A stretch of DNA of 64,000 bases from Photobacterium kagoshimensis (GCF_050337045.1 NZ_JAKJSO010000008.1:62001-126000), one strand, 5' to 3'. Shown: positions 35,689 to 44,722, numbered from the stretch's first letter. Notes: generated by a model not told the origin, from the sequence alone. A program made the numbers and translations.

Positions 35689-37176
35689 ATGTCTAATAAA
35701 GTTAGTATTTTTGACCAACCAAAGCCATTTAAGATGATATTTTTTATCGAGCTATGGGAGCGTTTTGGTTATTACGGTTTGCAAGGCATTCTTGCTGTTT
35801 ATTTTGTAGAGCAACTTGGTTTCACACAACAAGATTCATTTGTCACTTTTGGTGCGTTTGCTGCGTTAGTCTATGGTTTAGTTTCTGTCGGCGGGTACGT
35901 TGGTGACCATATACTTGGCACAAAACGTACTATGGTGTTTGGTGCCATAGTCCTTGCTGTGGGTTATTTCTTAATGGGGTTCTCTATTCTTGAACCTACA
36001 TTTATTTATTACGCTCTTGGCGCAATTGCGGTAGGTAATGGTTTATTCAAAGCGAACCCATCAAGCCTACTTGCTAAGTGTTATGAAGAGGGCGATAGTC
36101 GTTTAGATGGCGCATTCACTCTTTACTATATGTCGATTAATATTGGCTCATTAGTTTCACTTTCTCTGAGCCCAGTGATTGCAGCAAGCTACGGTTATGC
36201 AACGGCATTTGTTATTTGTGGTTTTGGCTTAATCGCAAGCTTGTTGAGTTATGTTGTTCTTCGCAAAACGGTGAATGGTATAGGTTCTGAGCCAGATTCA
36301 GCGCCTATGAATGTTAAGCATTTAGGCATGGTTGCGGCAGGTACGCTTGTTTCAATCTTCATTTGTGCATGGTTACTGCAAAATATTTTCATGGCGAACC
36401 TAGTACTAGGTCTTATTGGTGTGGGTGTTGTTAGCATCTTCATGAAAGAGACGTTCAAACTGACAGGTGCGGCGCGTAAGAAAATGATTGTTGCATTTGT
36501 ACTCATGCTACAAGCGATCGTGTTCTACGTTCTTTATGCACAAATGCCAACGTCGCTGAACTTCTTCGCTATTTATAACGTGCGTACTGAGTTCTTTGGT
36601 TTCAACATTAACCCCGTGAGCCTGCAAGCATTGAACCCATTCTGGGTTGTACTATGTAGCCCAATTCTTGCTTACCTATACACTTACTACGGAAGCCGCG
36701 GTCGTGATTTATCTATGCCGGGTAAATTCACAGTGGGTATGTTTATGTGTGCATTTGGCTTCTTATCTGTTGCTGCTGCGGGCCTATGGTTTGCAGACCA
36801 AACGGGTATGGTCTCTGTTGGCTGGATGGTACTGGTTTACTTATTCCAAAGTTTGGGTGAGCTATTAATCAGTGGTCTTGGTCTTGCGATGGTAGCAAGC
36901 TTAGTACCGCAACGTTTGATGGGCTTTACCATGGGCGCTTGGTTCCTGACACAAGCCGCTTCGTTCATTATTGGTGGCTATGTAGCAACCTTTAGTGCGG
37001 CACCTGAAAACGTAACAGATCCGCTACAAACCTTGCCATTGTATACCGAGGTGTTTCAAAATATCGGTTTAGTAACGCTTGCCGTTGCAGTTGTTATGGC
37101 GCTGGCTTCACCAATGTTGACGCGTATGATGTCTGCTGAAGATGAAGAGCATGAGGCCGAGTTAGTAACAAACTAG
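35689..37176 (+). CDS. dtpB: Di/tripeptide:proton symporter of the POT family (DtpB-like)
   Basis: A 495-residue membrane protein with about 14 helices. It opens with KPFKMIFFIELWERFGYYGLQGIL, the ExxERFxYYG proton-coupling motif of peptide transporters. Later segments (GGYVGDHILGTKRTMVFG, FVLMLQAIVFYVLYAQMPTSLNFFAI, GLAMVASLVPQRLMGF) resemble E. coli DtpB more than DtpA. It imports di- and tripeptides. A strong CRP site lies upstream, and a TetR gene is divergent. A terminator follows. Confidence 0.9.
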   Translation: MSNKVSIFDQPKPFKMIFFIELWERFGYYGLQGILAVYFVEQLGFTQQDSFVTFGAFAALVYGLVSVGGYVGDHILGTKRTMVFGAIVLAVGYFLMGFSILEPTFIYYALGAIAVGNGLFKANPSSLLAKCYEEGDSRLDGAFTLYYMSINIGSLVSLSLSPVIAASYGYATAFVICGFGLIASLLSYVVLRKTVNGIGSEPDSAPMNVKHLGMVAAGTLVSIFICAWLLQNIFMANLVLGLIGVGVVSIFMKETFKLTGAARKKMIVAFVLMLQAIVFYVLYAQMPTSLNFFAIYNVRTEFFGFNINPVSLQALNPFWVVLCSPILAYLYTYYGSRGRDLSMPGKFTVGMFMCAFGFLSVAAAGLWFADQTGMVSVGWMVLVYLFQSLGELLISGLGLAMVASLVPQRLMGFTMGAWFLTQAASFIIGGYVATFSAAPENVTDPLQTLPLYTEVFQNIGLVTLAVAVVMALASPMLTRMMSAEDEEHEAELVTN

Positions 37177-37242
37177 TACTAATCTAGCTTAACACTTGCT
37201 TACCCAGATCTGTCTAACCTGAAAATTTGGCTAGGCAGTAAT

Positions 37243-37276
37243 AAAAACCTCGTTGATGTTATCACCGAGGTTTTTT
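37243..37276. terminator. Rho-independent terminator of dtpB
   Basis: Stem AAAAACCTCG (37243-37252) with CGAGGTTTTT (37266-37275) followed by T; it could also serve the convergent gene at 37305. Confidence 0.85.
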
Positions 37277-37304
37277 ATTAATGATTAAGTGAAGTTATAT
37301 AGGG

Positions 37305-37892
37305 CTATAAGTAAGATTCAAGGTGATGAATGATTCTTTGTTCCTCATCTTTTGAGGCTTTTAATACCATGTATCCGTTAGGATCAAAATGAACAATAGC
37401 GTGAATGCTAATTACCTGAGAAAGTACATTAAGCATCGCCCAGCTTGAAGGGGTAACACTAAATTGCATGTGCACTAAGCGCTCGCCAGCATAACTTAAA
37501 GCCCCATTATTACGTTGATTACAAAGTAATGCATGGCTATCGTTTGCCACATAAATTGATTCAGCTGCTAAATTAGTAATCGTAATAGGGAAGGCTTCTG
37601 GTGAACAATATGCGTTGATCATTGTAGCTTCAGCTTGGTGTTTTGTTTGTAATTCAACCTCGTTACCTCGAACATCAATATCGCCATAGAATCCAATTGA
37701 AAATAGATGAGCTAAAAACTTTTCGGTTGAAATAGGATTAGAGAAAGAAACGAGCCACCAGTGCGATCCCGTTGCTGGTAGAAAAGTGCGCTCTTTACTG
37801 CGTGCAGCCATAAATGTAGCAGTATGTGCCGCTAATTTGGGGATGTAGCTAGTAGAAGTAATTGTTTTATCAATATTCTTGGTTGCAGTCAT
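37305..37892 (-). CDS. Protein of unknown function
   Basis: A 195-residue soluble protein without signal peptide or membrane helix. It has an Ala/Thr/Lys-rich start, a Trp-Trp pair (HWWLVSFSNPI) near residue 45, and a C-terminal Asp-Pro-Asn-Gly segment (FDPNGYMVLKASKDEEQR). A good AAAGGAATT ribosome site precedes the ATG. I do not recognise a family; it is a lone gene convergent with dtpB and may be lineage specific. Confidence 0.6.
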   Translation of the reverse strand: MTATKNIDKTITSTSYIPKLAAHTATFMAARSKERTFLPATGSHWWLVSFSNPISTEKFLAHLFSIGFYGDIDVRGNEVELQTKHQAEATMINAYCSPEAFPITITNLAAESIYVANDSHALLCNQRNNGALSYAGERLVHMQFSVTPSSWAMLNVLSQVISIHAIVHFDPNGYMVLKASKDEEQRIIHHLESYL

Positions 37893-38084
37893 AATAAATT
37901 CCTTTTAAAGCTGCAAAATGTACAAAGCTGTTGTCTCGTCGTGTCATTTTTACTTATATATACAACTTCATACCTTTGTAACTTAATATTACTTATCTGC
38001 GCCACCAAATAAAGCGGTTACATTGCTATGTGGGCGAGGGATCACATGAGTGGTAATTACAGCATTATCTAATCAAAACAATAA

Positions 38085-38109
38085 AGGCAGCCGTTATTAA
38101 TGGCTGCCT
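38085..38109 (-). terminator. Hairpin terminator of the DUF2505-TetR operon
   Basis: Stem AGGCAGCC (38085-38092) with GGCTGCCT (38102-38109), loop of nine, sits 47 bases beyond the TetR stop. The A-rich bases to its left give a weak T-run on the minus strand. Confidence 0.6.
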
Positions 38110-38155
38110 CATGATATTGAATGGATTATATTGAAATGAATCCATATCTGATTAG

Positions 38156-38788
38156 TTATTGAACAAGCTCATCAACCAAATCTTGGTGAGTGTAGAAGGG
38201 CGATTTGGCATTTTCTGATAGATAAGGCTCCACCATCGAAATTAAACGTAATACACCTGCACGAATTAATTCATCTTCACTTAATTTGTCGTGCAGCAGG
38301 GTTTGATAATTCAACCAGTTTAAGCTCACAAGCAATAAGTTATCGGCAATTAACGGCTGATTGGTCGCATCGCAGTTTAGCATGCCTAAATCGGCCAAAT
38401 GGGCGAGCATATCGCTGCTTAATGTACGTAGCTTTAATACCAATGTGCGTATTTTACGTTTGATTTGAGGGCTTTGGCTGTTGAGATTATCGAGATTACG
38501 GAATAAGAATCGATAATGGGTAAACAGAGCCATAATAGTATGTAAAAAAGGCCAATAGTCATCAAAATCTGTTACTTGGTCTTTATATTCATGACTAATA
38601 CGGGTGAGCGAGTTGTGCAGTTCTTCCACGAGTGTTGCGATGATCTCGTCTTTGCCGCGAAAATGGTAATACAGATTACCTGGACTTATTCCCATCTCGG
38701 TTGCAATGATTAGTGTACTAACATTAGCCACGCCTTTTCGATTGAATAGGTCGAGACTAACAGCGAGAATCCGATCACGGGTTTTCAT
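38156..38788 (-). CDS. TetR-family transcriptional regulator
   Basis: A 210-residue regulator with the TetR HTH (about residues 3-48: RDRILAVSLDLFNRKGVANVSTLIIATEMGISPGNLYYHFRGKDEI) and a helical C-terminal domain with many Leu. It lies 58 bases downstream of a DUF2505 gene on the same strand, probably as one operon. Two perfect 12-bp palindromes before that operon are candidate binding sites. The ligand is unknown; a lipid or fatty-acid link is only a guess from DUF2505's START-like fold. Confidence 0.87.
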   Translation of the reverse strand: MKTRDRILAVSLDLFNRKGVANVSTLIIATEMGISPGNLYYHFRGKDEIIATLVEELHNSLTRISHEYKDQVTDFDDYWPFLHTIMALFTHYRFLFRNLDNLNSQSPQIKRKIRTLVLKLRTLSSDMLAHLADLGMLNCDATNQPLIADNLLLVSLNWLNYQTLLHDKLSEDELIRAGVLRLISMVEPYLSENAKSPFYTHQDLVDELVQ

Positions 38789-38846
38789 GGTTATTCCTTG
38801 TCTTGACTGTGTTTAACAACATGCAGTTTTATCACAATAGCGGTGT

Positions 38847-39359
38847 TTAGCTTGCGAGTTCCGGAGCAGCATGGAGTAAAAACGCGTATTCATTTTGCAT
38901 TTGTTGCTTAATGTCTTCGCTAATGAACTTGACCAAGGTACTGCCAATGAGTGGCATTGCACTGCTGACTGAAACCTTAACTTGATTTCGAGTTGCTACA
39001 TCGCCACCTGATTTTGTTGGTTCACTAAACAGCATGGTGCCTGTAATTTTGGCTGGTACACCAACAATCTCAACGGTCATTTTGCAAAGTAGGGACTCAT
39101 CATCTTGCCAATGCCAAGTTTCGGTTTGATTAATGGTATTAAAACTACCCAGAATACTTTTCAGCACTGCGGGAACATTGGCCGGTACATCACGTTGAGT
39201 TGCGACACTGAACCCATCCTCGGTTTCTTTTATCGCCAGCACTTTGACATTTTTCGCGGTAAGTTGATGATACTTTTCAGTAATGAGTTCCTCTTCACTA
39301 AAAAAGCGAAGTAGCGAGTCCAAGTCAATTTGATAATCGTGAGTAACTGAAATTTCCAT
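38847..39359 (-). CDS. DUF2505-family protein (START-like)
   Basis: A 170-residue protein that fits the DUF2505 family: MEISVTHDYQIDLDSLLRFFSEEEL near the start, a long beta-rich centre, and a C-terminal amphipathic helix (SEDIKQQMQNEYAFLL). The family is predicted to have a START/Bet v1-like cavity for a hydrophobic ligand. The ATG at 39359 has an AAGGAAAG site; an upstream start at 39395 has none. It heads an operon with the TetR gene. Confidence 0.78.
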   Translation of the reverse strand: MEISVTHDYQIDLDSLLRFFSEEELITEKYHQLTAKNVKVLAIKETEDGFSVATQRDVPANVPAVLKSILGSFNTINQTETWHWQDDESLLCKMTVEIVGVPAKITGTMLFSEPTKSGGDVATRNQVKVSVSSAMPLIGSTLVKFISEDIKQQMQNEYAFLLHAAPELAS

Positions 39360-39421
39360 TTTCTTTCCTTTTACTTCTAATAACTGGTCTGACAACTAAA
39401 ATCATTGTGCAACTAGCAGCA

Positions 39422-39466
39422 TTTGAATTCAAAGGGAAAGACTGAAAAATCAGCTATTGATCAATA
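39422..39466. promoter_or_regulatory. Two 12-bp palindromes, possible TetR operators
   Basis: TTTGAATTCAAA (39422-39433) and TATTGATCAATA (39455-39466) are both perfect palindromes 33 bp apart, centre to centre, upstream of the DUF2505-TetR operon. Their placement suits binding by the operon's own TetR protein, but the two sequences differ and are AT-rich. Confidence 0.4.
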
Positions 39467-39740
39467 TTCCTTTTGCGTATTCGTTCGTTTGTAGCTACGG
39501 CTCACAATTAAATGAAATAGAGTCTTTGTTCTATTTTTGTTACATGGCTGAAGCTTAAACCTAGGTTTGATATTTTGTGATGCACAACACAAACAGGTTT
39601 GATTTCGAACAATATAATTCACCATACTTTAAGTGTGGTGCTGCATAGTAATATCACGCTTGACGATATACTTCACAAGCAACTCGTGGAGAGGGAATAC
39701 TTTCTTGTAATGATATGGTGTCATGCTCCAGAGAAAGCGG

Positions 39741-39772
39741 AAAAGCCACCTGCTAGGCACAGGTGGCTTTTT
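39741..39772. terminator. Strong bidirectional terminator without an obvious gene
   Basis: AAAAGCCACCTG (39741-39752) pairs with CAGGTGGCTTTTT (39760-39772) around a 7-base loop. It stands in a 545-base stretch (39360-39904) with no convincing gene. It ends ohrR on the left-going strand (132 bases past its stop), or a small RNA running rightward from near 39620, where a TATAAT hexamer lies at 39612-39617. Confidence 0.8.
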
Positions 39773-39904
39773 ATCTTTTACACGCATCATATAGGTAAGA
39801 TGGTAATTTCCTATAAATCCCTATGGCCAATCAAAACCTTGCATTAATGTCGACCAGATTAAGGGAAGGAGAGGCACACGATTAATAGATAGTGTGCTTG
39901 TGAG

Positions 39905-40372
39905 TTAGCTTTGTAAGTTTGCTAGTAATTTGTCACAACTGGCTTTGAGTTGTTGCAGCTCTTCAATTTCAAGTTTGCTTTTACAGAACATACTATTAGG
40001 TACAGAAAGTGCTTTGTTTTTGAGTTCTGCTCCTTGGTTGGTTAAGAAAACCAAACGAATACGTTCATCTTCACTGCTGCGTTGTCTTGTAATGAAACCT
40101 TTTGCCTCTAATCGTTTAAGTAAAGGCGTAAGAGTTCCTGAATCTAGATGAAGATCATGCCCAAGATCTTTTACGTTAATGCCACTCTTTTCCCAAATAA
40201 CCATCATTGTTAGGTATTGAGAATAAGTGAGATCAAGTTCATTTAGTAATGGACGATAGGCTCTGATCATTGCATTTGATGCGCTATAAAGAGAGAAACA
40301 TACTTGATTTTTAAGTAATAATTGAGTTGACTCCACTTCATTTAGACTATGATTATCAGTTAAATTCGCCAT
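39905..40372 (-). CDS. ohrR: MarR-family regulator OhrR
   Basis: A 155-residue repressor. The N-terminal region carries the reactive cysteine typical of OhrR (LLKNQVCFSLYSASNAM, Cys about 24), followed by LDLTYSQYLTMMVIWE and the winged HTH (LDSGTLTPLLKRLEAKGFITRQRSSEDERI). A second cysteine lies at the C-terminus. OhrR senses organic hydroperoxides by oxidation of the cysteine and releases DNA. ATG 40372 follows GGAG and is preferred over 40384. It is divergent from ohr, with two palindromic operators between them. Confidence 0.92.
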   Translation of the reverse strand: MANLTDNHSLNEVESTQLLLKNQVCFSLYSASNAMIRAYRPLLNELDLTYSQYLTMMVIWEKSGINVKDLGHDLHLDSGTLTPLLKRLEAKGFITRQRSSEDERIRLVFLTNQGAELKNKALSVPNSMFCKSKLEIEELQQLKASCDKLLANLQS

Positions 40373-40395
40373 ATCAAACTCCATACTGAAAATAG

Positions 40396-40465
40396 ATTGT
40401 GCACAATATACTTGTGTTTTACCTTTTAATCGACTTATACTTGCTGTAAAAGAATTGTGCGCAAT
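40396..40465. promoter_or_regulatory. OhrR operators
   Basis: ATTGTGCACAAT (40396-40407, perfect palindrome) and ATTGTGCGCAAT (40454-40465, 10 of 12 symmetric) lie in the ohrR-ohr gap, 58 bp apart. Each is close to one gene, which suits separate repression of the two divergent promoters. Confidence 0.75.
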
Positions 40466-40521
40466 CTAATTGCTGGCAATCTAAATCGTTTATTATCGTA
40501 TGTAATTTAAAGGACATCATC

Positions 40522-40944
40522 ATGACGACACTGTACACAACGAAAGCAACGGCATCATCAGGGCGTAACGGTCAAGTAACTACAGAAGACAACATGCTAG
40601 ATCTCGCTCTCAGCTACCCGAAAGAAATGGGTGGAACAGGTGAAGCAACTAATCCAGAACAATTGTTTGCTGCGGGTTATTCTGCGTGTTTTTCAAATGC
40701 GATTATTCATGTTGCTCGTGAGATGAAAATCAAATTAACGCAAGCACCAGTGACGGCTGAAGTAGGGATAGGGCCAAATAATGCGGGTGGTTTTGCTTTG
40801 ACAGTTGCGCTTGCTGTTGTACTCGATTTAGAAGAACAGCAAGCACAGCAATTAGTAAAAACTGCACATCAAGTTTGTCCGTATTCAAATGCAGTGAAAG
40901 GCAATATCGATGTAAAACTATCAGTTAATGGTGTTGCACTGTAA
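40522..40944 (+). CDS. ohr: Organic hydroperoxide resistance protein Ohr
   Basis: A 140-residue thiol peroxidase of the OsmC/Ohr family that reduces organic hydroperoxides. The two catalytic cysteines lie in FAAGYSACFSNAI (about 60) and VCPYSNAVKGN (about 125), with the conserved Arg in SSGRNGQV. Length equals the family norm. AAAGGA precedes the ATG. Confidence 0.95.
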   Translation: MTTLYTTKATASSGRNGQVTTEDNMLDLALSYPKEMGGTGEATNPEQLFAAGYSACFSNAIIHVAREMKIKLTQAPVTAEVGIGPNNAGGFALTVALAVVLDLEEQQAQQLVKTAHQVCPYSNAVKGNIDVKLSVNGVAL

Positions 40945-41487
40945 TTCGATGATTTGTATCCCCCTGCGATGATCAAATTCAGTACCGACGAAGTCACACC
41001 AATTGTCTGTGATGAATTTGAACCGCAAGATGAAGCCGAAAAACGTTATCGGGACGGAGATTAGCCACAGTGCTCAAAGAATAAATATAGATAGCATTTG
41101 TTCTGTTGGCACTATTCTTTCATTCATTAAGATGGCTTTCATTCTGGTGGGTACAAACAGCAACTCTTAAAAATGATAGCAAAAGGTTTCTGTAGGGAAG
41201 CCTTTTTTAGGTTGTCAGTACGGATGTTTTGTCAAAAGTAGGTGATTTTTTATCAATTCATTTCATCTTGTGAGTGATAAACATATCAGCTAAGGTTTCA
41301 TTACTTGCAGAATCAATCAACTAGAAATCGAATATTTGCTAGCTGCAATCATCGCAGGATTATTGGTTTTTATGTTTTGTTCTGTGGCATCTTTTTAATG
41401 TTGCGACATAGCAAAAAACTAGACCACTGAGCTTAAGCAAACTACGCTAAAATTCATTGCATTCTCATTTCGTAGGAGAAATTAGCT
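40945..41487. other. Intergenic stretch without a convincing gene
   Basis: This 543-base gap holds a 31-residue frame at 40969-41064 (acidic, EFEPQDEAEKRYRDG near its end) with no ribosome site. It also holds a hydrophobic frame around 41330-41397 without a usable start codon. Either could be a gene remnant. A TAGGAG ribosome site at its right end serves the hydrolase gene. Confidence 0.4.
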
Positions 41488-42768
41488 ATGAATTCCCTTT
41501 TTGTGCATTGCCTGATTGGTTTTGTTGCATTATCTAGCATCATTGCCAAAACGTATGCATCCCAAATTCCCCAAACAGCGGATGAAATGGGACTAATGCA
41601 AGGTTCGCCACCTGAGAAAATTATTGATATTTCTCAGTGGGATAAAGGTCCTTACAACCGTTGGGCTTTTCAGCATATGGGAGAAATAGTTCCTACCGCC
41701 ATTATAAGCCGTGGAATGGGGGCGCCAACGATATTACGTAGTGCGCCCATTGACAGCATTGCTAAACTGACTTTTAAAACGCAAGATGGCAAGCAATTAA
41801 CAGTCGAAGAGAACCTTCAAGCCAATTACACCGATAGTTTTATTGTGCTTAAAAATGGTGAACTGGTTTTTGAGAAATATTATAACGGTATGACACCAGA
41901 GACGCGGCATTTGTTGATGTCTGTATCAAAATCGTTAACGGGTGCGATAATTGGTAATTTAGTTGAAGATGGGAAATTAGACCCAAATAAAAAAGTTATT
42001 GAATATATTCCAGAATTAAAGAGTAGCTCCGGCTTTAAAGATGTAACTGTTCAGCAAGTGCTTGATATGACCACAGCACTCCGTTTTAGTGAAGATTATG
42101 CAGATCCCAAGGCTGAGGTTGTAAAACATGAGGAGGCAACAGGTTGGCGTGGGCGTACCGAAGTTGCAAACCTTGGCTTGTTCGCTTTTGCTCAAGAAAC
42201 CAAGAAGGTTGAACGTGCACATGGTGAAGTATTTCATTATGCCTCGATTAATACAGATATCTTGGGTTGGTTGATTGAACGTGTGTCAGGTCAGCGTTTC
42301 GTTGATTATACGAGTGAGACGGTCTGGACCAAATTGGGGGCTGAGCGGGATGCACAGTTAAGTGTCGACTTCTTGGGTTCACCTGTAGCGAATGGTGGCT
42401 TTGTTATAACTACTCGTGATTTGGCTCGTTTTGGTCAAATGATTTTAGATAATGGGCAATATAACGGGCAGCAAATTATTCCTTCAAAATGGGTGGAAGA
42501 CATTCGAGAGAATGGCCAAAATTCTGCTTGGCAACCAACAAAGTATTCAAAGATTTGGCCTGATGGTTTTTATCGTAATCAGTGGTATGTGACGAAGGAC
42601 GATCAAGGCTCATTTTTTGGCGTAGGCGTTAACGGTCAGCATTTATGGATTAACCCCGCGACGAATGTCGTTATTGTTAAGTTCTCGTCATATCCTGTTT
42701 CAGCGGATGTTGAGAGAGGAATGAAAGACTGGGCTATGATGGACGCTATTGCGCGCTCATTAAAGTAG
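41488..42768 (+). CDS. Serine hydrolase of the beta-lactamase (class C/EstB) fold
   Basis: A 426-residue exported protein with a signal peptide (about 1-24, ending TYA). The catalytic SxxK motif is SVSKSLTG (Ser about 151). The YxN-type motif is in HYASINTDILGW (about 250), and a C-terminal GVNGQHLW may act as the third motif. It resembles 6-aminohexanoate-dimer hydrolase and EstB-type esterases more than true AmpC, so antibiotic hydrolysis should not be assumed. A good TAGGAG site precedes it and a terminator follows. Confidence 0.85.
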   Translation: MNSLFVHCLIGFVALSSIIAKTYASQIPQTADEMGLMQGSPPEKIIDISQWDKGPYNRWAFQHMGEIVPTAIISRGMGAPTILRSAPIDSIAKLTFKTQDGKQLTVEENLQANYTDSFIVLKNGELVFEKYYNGMTPETRHLLMSVSKSLTGAIIGNLVEDGKLDPNKKVIEYIPELKSSSGFKDVTVQQVLDMTTALRFSEDYADPKAEVVKHEEATGWRGRTEVANLGLFAFAQETKKVERAHGEVFHYASINTDILGWLIERVSGQRFVDYTSETVWTKLGAERDAQLSVDFLGSPVANGGFVITTRDLARFGQMILDNGQYNGQQIIPSKWVEDIRENGQNSAWQPTKYSKIWPDGFYRNQWYVTKDDQGSFFGVGVNGQHLWINPATNVVIVKFSSYPVSADVERGMKDWAMMDAIARSLK

Positions 42769-42800
42769 GGTAATCACTGTTCTGAATAGCCTTTACGAAT

Positions 42801-42841
42801 AAAACCCAACGCGTGGTTTATTGACACGTGTTGGGTTTTTG
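42801..42841. terminator. Bidirectional Rho-independent terminator
   Basis: AAAACCCAACGCGTG (42801-42815) pairs with CACGTGTTGGGTTTT (42825-42839) with one mismatch, then a T-run. It lies between the hydrolase and the decayed kinase. Confidence 0.88.
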
Positions 42842-42866
42842 TCATCTGAGCGAAAAGTGCAAGCAA

Positions 42867-43616
42867 TCAAGAGTGGCGGGTGGGTTCACTGTTTACACCA
42901 AATACTACCTCTACGGTACATGAGGTGTCGGTGACATTTTGTTCGTAATGCCATTGTTGGTTATCACAAACTTGGCGAACCAGCTTAATCCCTAAACCAA
43001 AACCATCACTCTTTTCGCCTTTGAGTAGTTCACCCCAATTGATGATGGTAAGTTTGTTGTCATCTAGTTGAATCGCTATATGTCCAGTATCTGTGTGTTG
43101 CATGGCGTTGCGGATCAAGTTTGCGATGATGATACGTATCATCACCTTAGGGAGTGATTGCGTGACAGACGATAGCGCTAATTCTACGGTCACATCTTTG
43201 CCACCCAGCAAGTATTGGTGTTCTTCTACTAACTCTTCTGTTAATTGGCTGAGGTTGAAGGTTTCAATTTTGGGTTGATAGTCTTTATTACGAGTTAACC
43301 AGAGTAGGGTTTCTGTTAAATGGCTCATGGTTAGCCCTGCACGGTTAATACGATCTAACGGCTTCTGGCAGGCTGGTGGTGCATCGTGCCACATGTGCTC
43401 CATTAAAGAAGCGTTACTTAAAATGACGGCTATCGGTGTTCTTAGCTCATGGCTTGCGTGCTGTAGAAACTTGGTTTTGCTCGTTTGCTATATGCCGAGT
43501 CTCAACGCTTGCTTCCGTATGAGACTGCCATGGTCTTGCGGTAAGTAAGAATTTATAAAGTAGCTCTTGTGGAAAAAAAGCAACGGAAGCGGCAATAATG
43601 ATGCTACGTCGTGAGC
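42867..43616 (-). pseudogene. Decayed sensor histidine kinase
   Basis: The open part (43403 down to 42867) encodes the dimerisation end and HATPase domain (MIRIIIANLIRNAMQH, then GFGLGIKLVRQVC). Reading further up the minus strand, the H-box continues in frame as FLQHASHELRTPIAVILSN, but an in-frame stop lies just before it (about 43489). The adjoining residues (TEASVETRHIANEQN) continue only in another frame. A second frame change falls near an eight-T run at about 43573-43580, before a membrane-helix-like stretch (RRSIIIAASVAFF). An in-frame stop lies beyond. The sensor domain is missing and no partner regulator is adjacent. Sequencing error could explain one break but not all of them. Confidence 0.75.
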
Positions 43617-43807
43617 GGTAAAATTAGGGTAAATATGGGATAGAAAGCACAGGTTACATTCAGAAAAAGCCTTGCTTCGTAATTATTGAACTGGGTGTTA
43701 AAAATGTCGGAATAAGGGGGAAGCTTGCAATAAGCAACCAAGCTACGAGCGCGCCTTATTGCTCGTAACTGGTTATCTTAGTATATGTTATGAGCCTTAA
43801 CTCTATG

Positions 43808-44722
43808 CTAACTAGCACTCCACATTTGTTTGCCTGTACGTTGGAAGTTATAACCGCCGAGTTGGTCACCGCGGACTTGTACTTCCATGTCTTCAAGTTG
43901 ATGTAATAACTGCTGTTGTAAGGTTCGAAAATAAATGTTTTTTGGGATCACCAATTCAAACGCTTCTCGGCACAATGGAATAAAACCTAAACCGAATTCC
44001 CCCGCGGTGCTTTGGCTTGCACAACCCACATCAGCTTGGCCTCGAGCAATTGCAGATGCCAGTTCACGTTCAGAATTACAGGTGTCGACCTTGGTTAACA
44101 TACTTAGATTAAACGCATGGTTGTGTAGCCACTCATCTAAAGCCCGCATGCTACCAGCTCCTTCTTGACGCAGCGCCCAGCGCCAACGAGGGGCGAGTAA
44201 ATCTTGTGGTTTTAATTCACGATCCCCAAATTGCTGCGCGACTTCAGGATTCACCACTAAACCTTGTTGGCGTTCAAAGGCATGAACAAGTACCCAGTTT
44301 TTATGTCCTGGATACTGTTGTAGTAACGCAGGGTGTCGCAAACCGGATTCTTCCGCATTACCCCAATGAATGGCGCACATATCAACATGGCCTTTGCTTA
44401 GCATCGCAAGCCCTTGTCGAGTGCCTGTCGATGTGTAACCCACAAGCGCAGTACTGCCGAGTTGATTGGCCATTTTGCCAACAATCATTTGTAGTAGTGG
44501 ATCGTCAGAGCCTGCAATTAACAAGCGGTCGTTCTGAACCCCGTTATTGCAGGATTCAAGTAGCCACTTATCTAGCATTGCCTTGGGGAACAGCCATTTA
44601 CCGGTAATTTTGGTACAAGGCAGCAAGCCTTCATTGGCTAGCGCGTAAACTTTCTTTTCGTTTAAATCTAAATATTCAGCAACTTGTTTGGCGTTCATGA
44701 ACTCAGGGAAGTCGGTGCTCAT
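43808..44722 (-). CDS. HTH regulator with molybdate/tungstate-binding-like domain
   Basis: A 304-residue protein. The first 60 residues are an excisionase-type winged HTH (MNAKQVAEYLDLNEKKVYALANEGLLPCTKITGKWLFPKAMLDKWL). The rest (about 65-300) is a periplasmic-binding-protein fold related to molybdate/tungstate-binding domains (LLIAGSDDPLLQMI, TSTGTRQGLAML, RQEGAGSMRALDEW, GQADVGCASQSTAGEFGLGF), here cytoplasmic. The architecture suggests an oxyanion- or cofactor-responsive regulator of formate dehydrogenase genes. It overlaps the end of fdhD by four bases and is the second gene of that operon. Target genes are inferred. Confidence 0.83.
   Translation of the reverse strand: MSTDFPEFMNAKQVAEYLDLNEKKVYALANEGLLPCTKITGKWLFPKAMLDKWLLESCNNGVQNDRLLIAGSDDPLLQMIVGKMANQLGSTALVGYTSTGTRQGLAMLSKGHVDMCAIHWGNAEESGLRHPALLQQYPGHKNWVLVHAFERQQGLVVNPEVAQQFGDRELKPQDLLAPRWRWALRQEGAGSMRALDEWLHNHAFNLSMLTKVDTCNSERELASAIARGQADVGCASQSTAGEFGLGFIPLCREAFELVIPKNIYFRTLQQQLLHQLEDMEVQVRGDQLGGYNFQRTGKQMWSAS

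Noticed and set aside
39599..39847. An 82-residue rightward frame
   Set aside because: It contains a complete strong terminator hairpin and has no ribosome site.
41311..41397. A hydrophobic frame in the gap before the beta-lactamase-fold gene
   Set aside because: No usable start codon or ribosome site; the preceding in-frame codon chain runs into a stop.
41488..42768. Reading this gene as an antibiotic-resistance beta-lactamase
   Set aside because: Only the SxxK/YxN fold motifs are seen and the overall sequence is closer to EstB or 6-aminohexanoate-dimer hydrolases.
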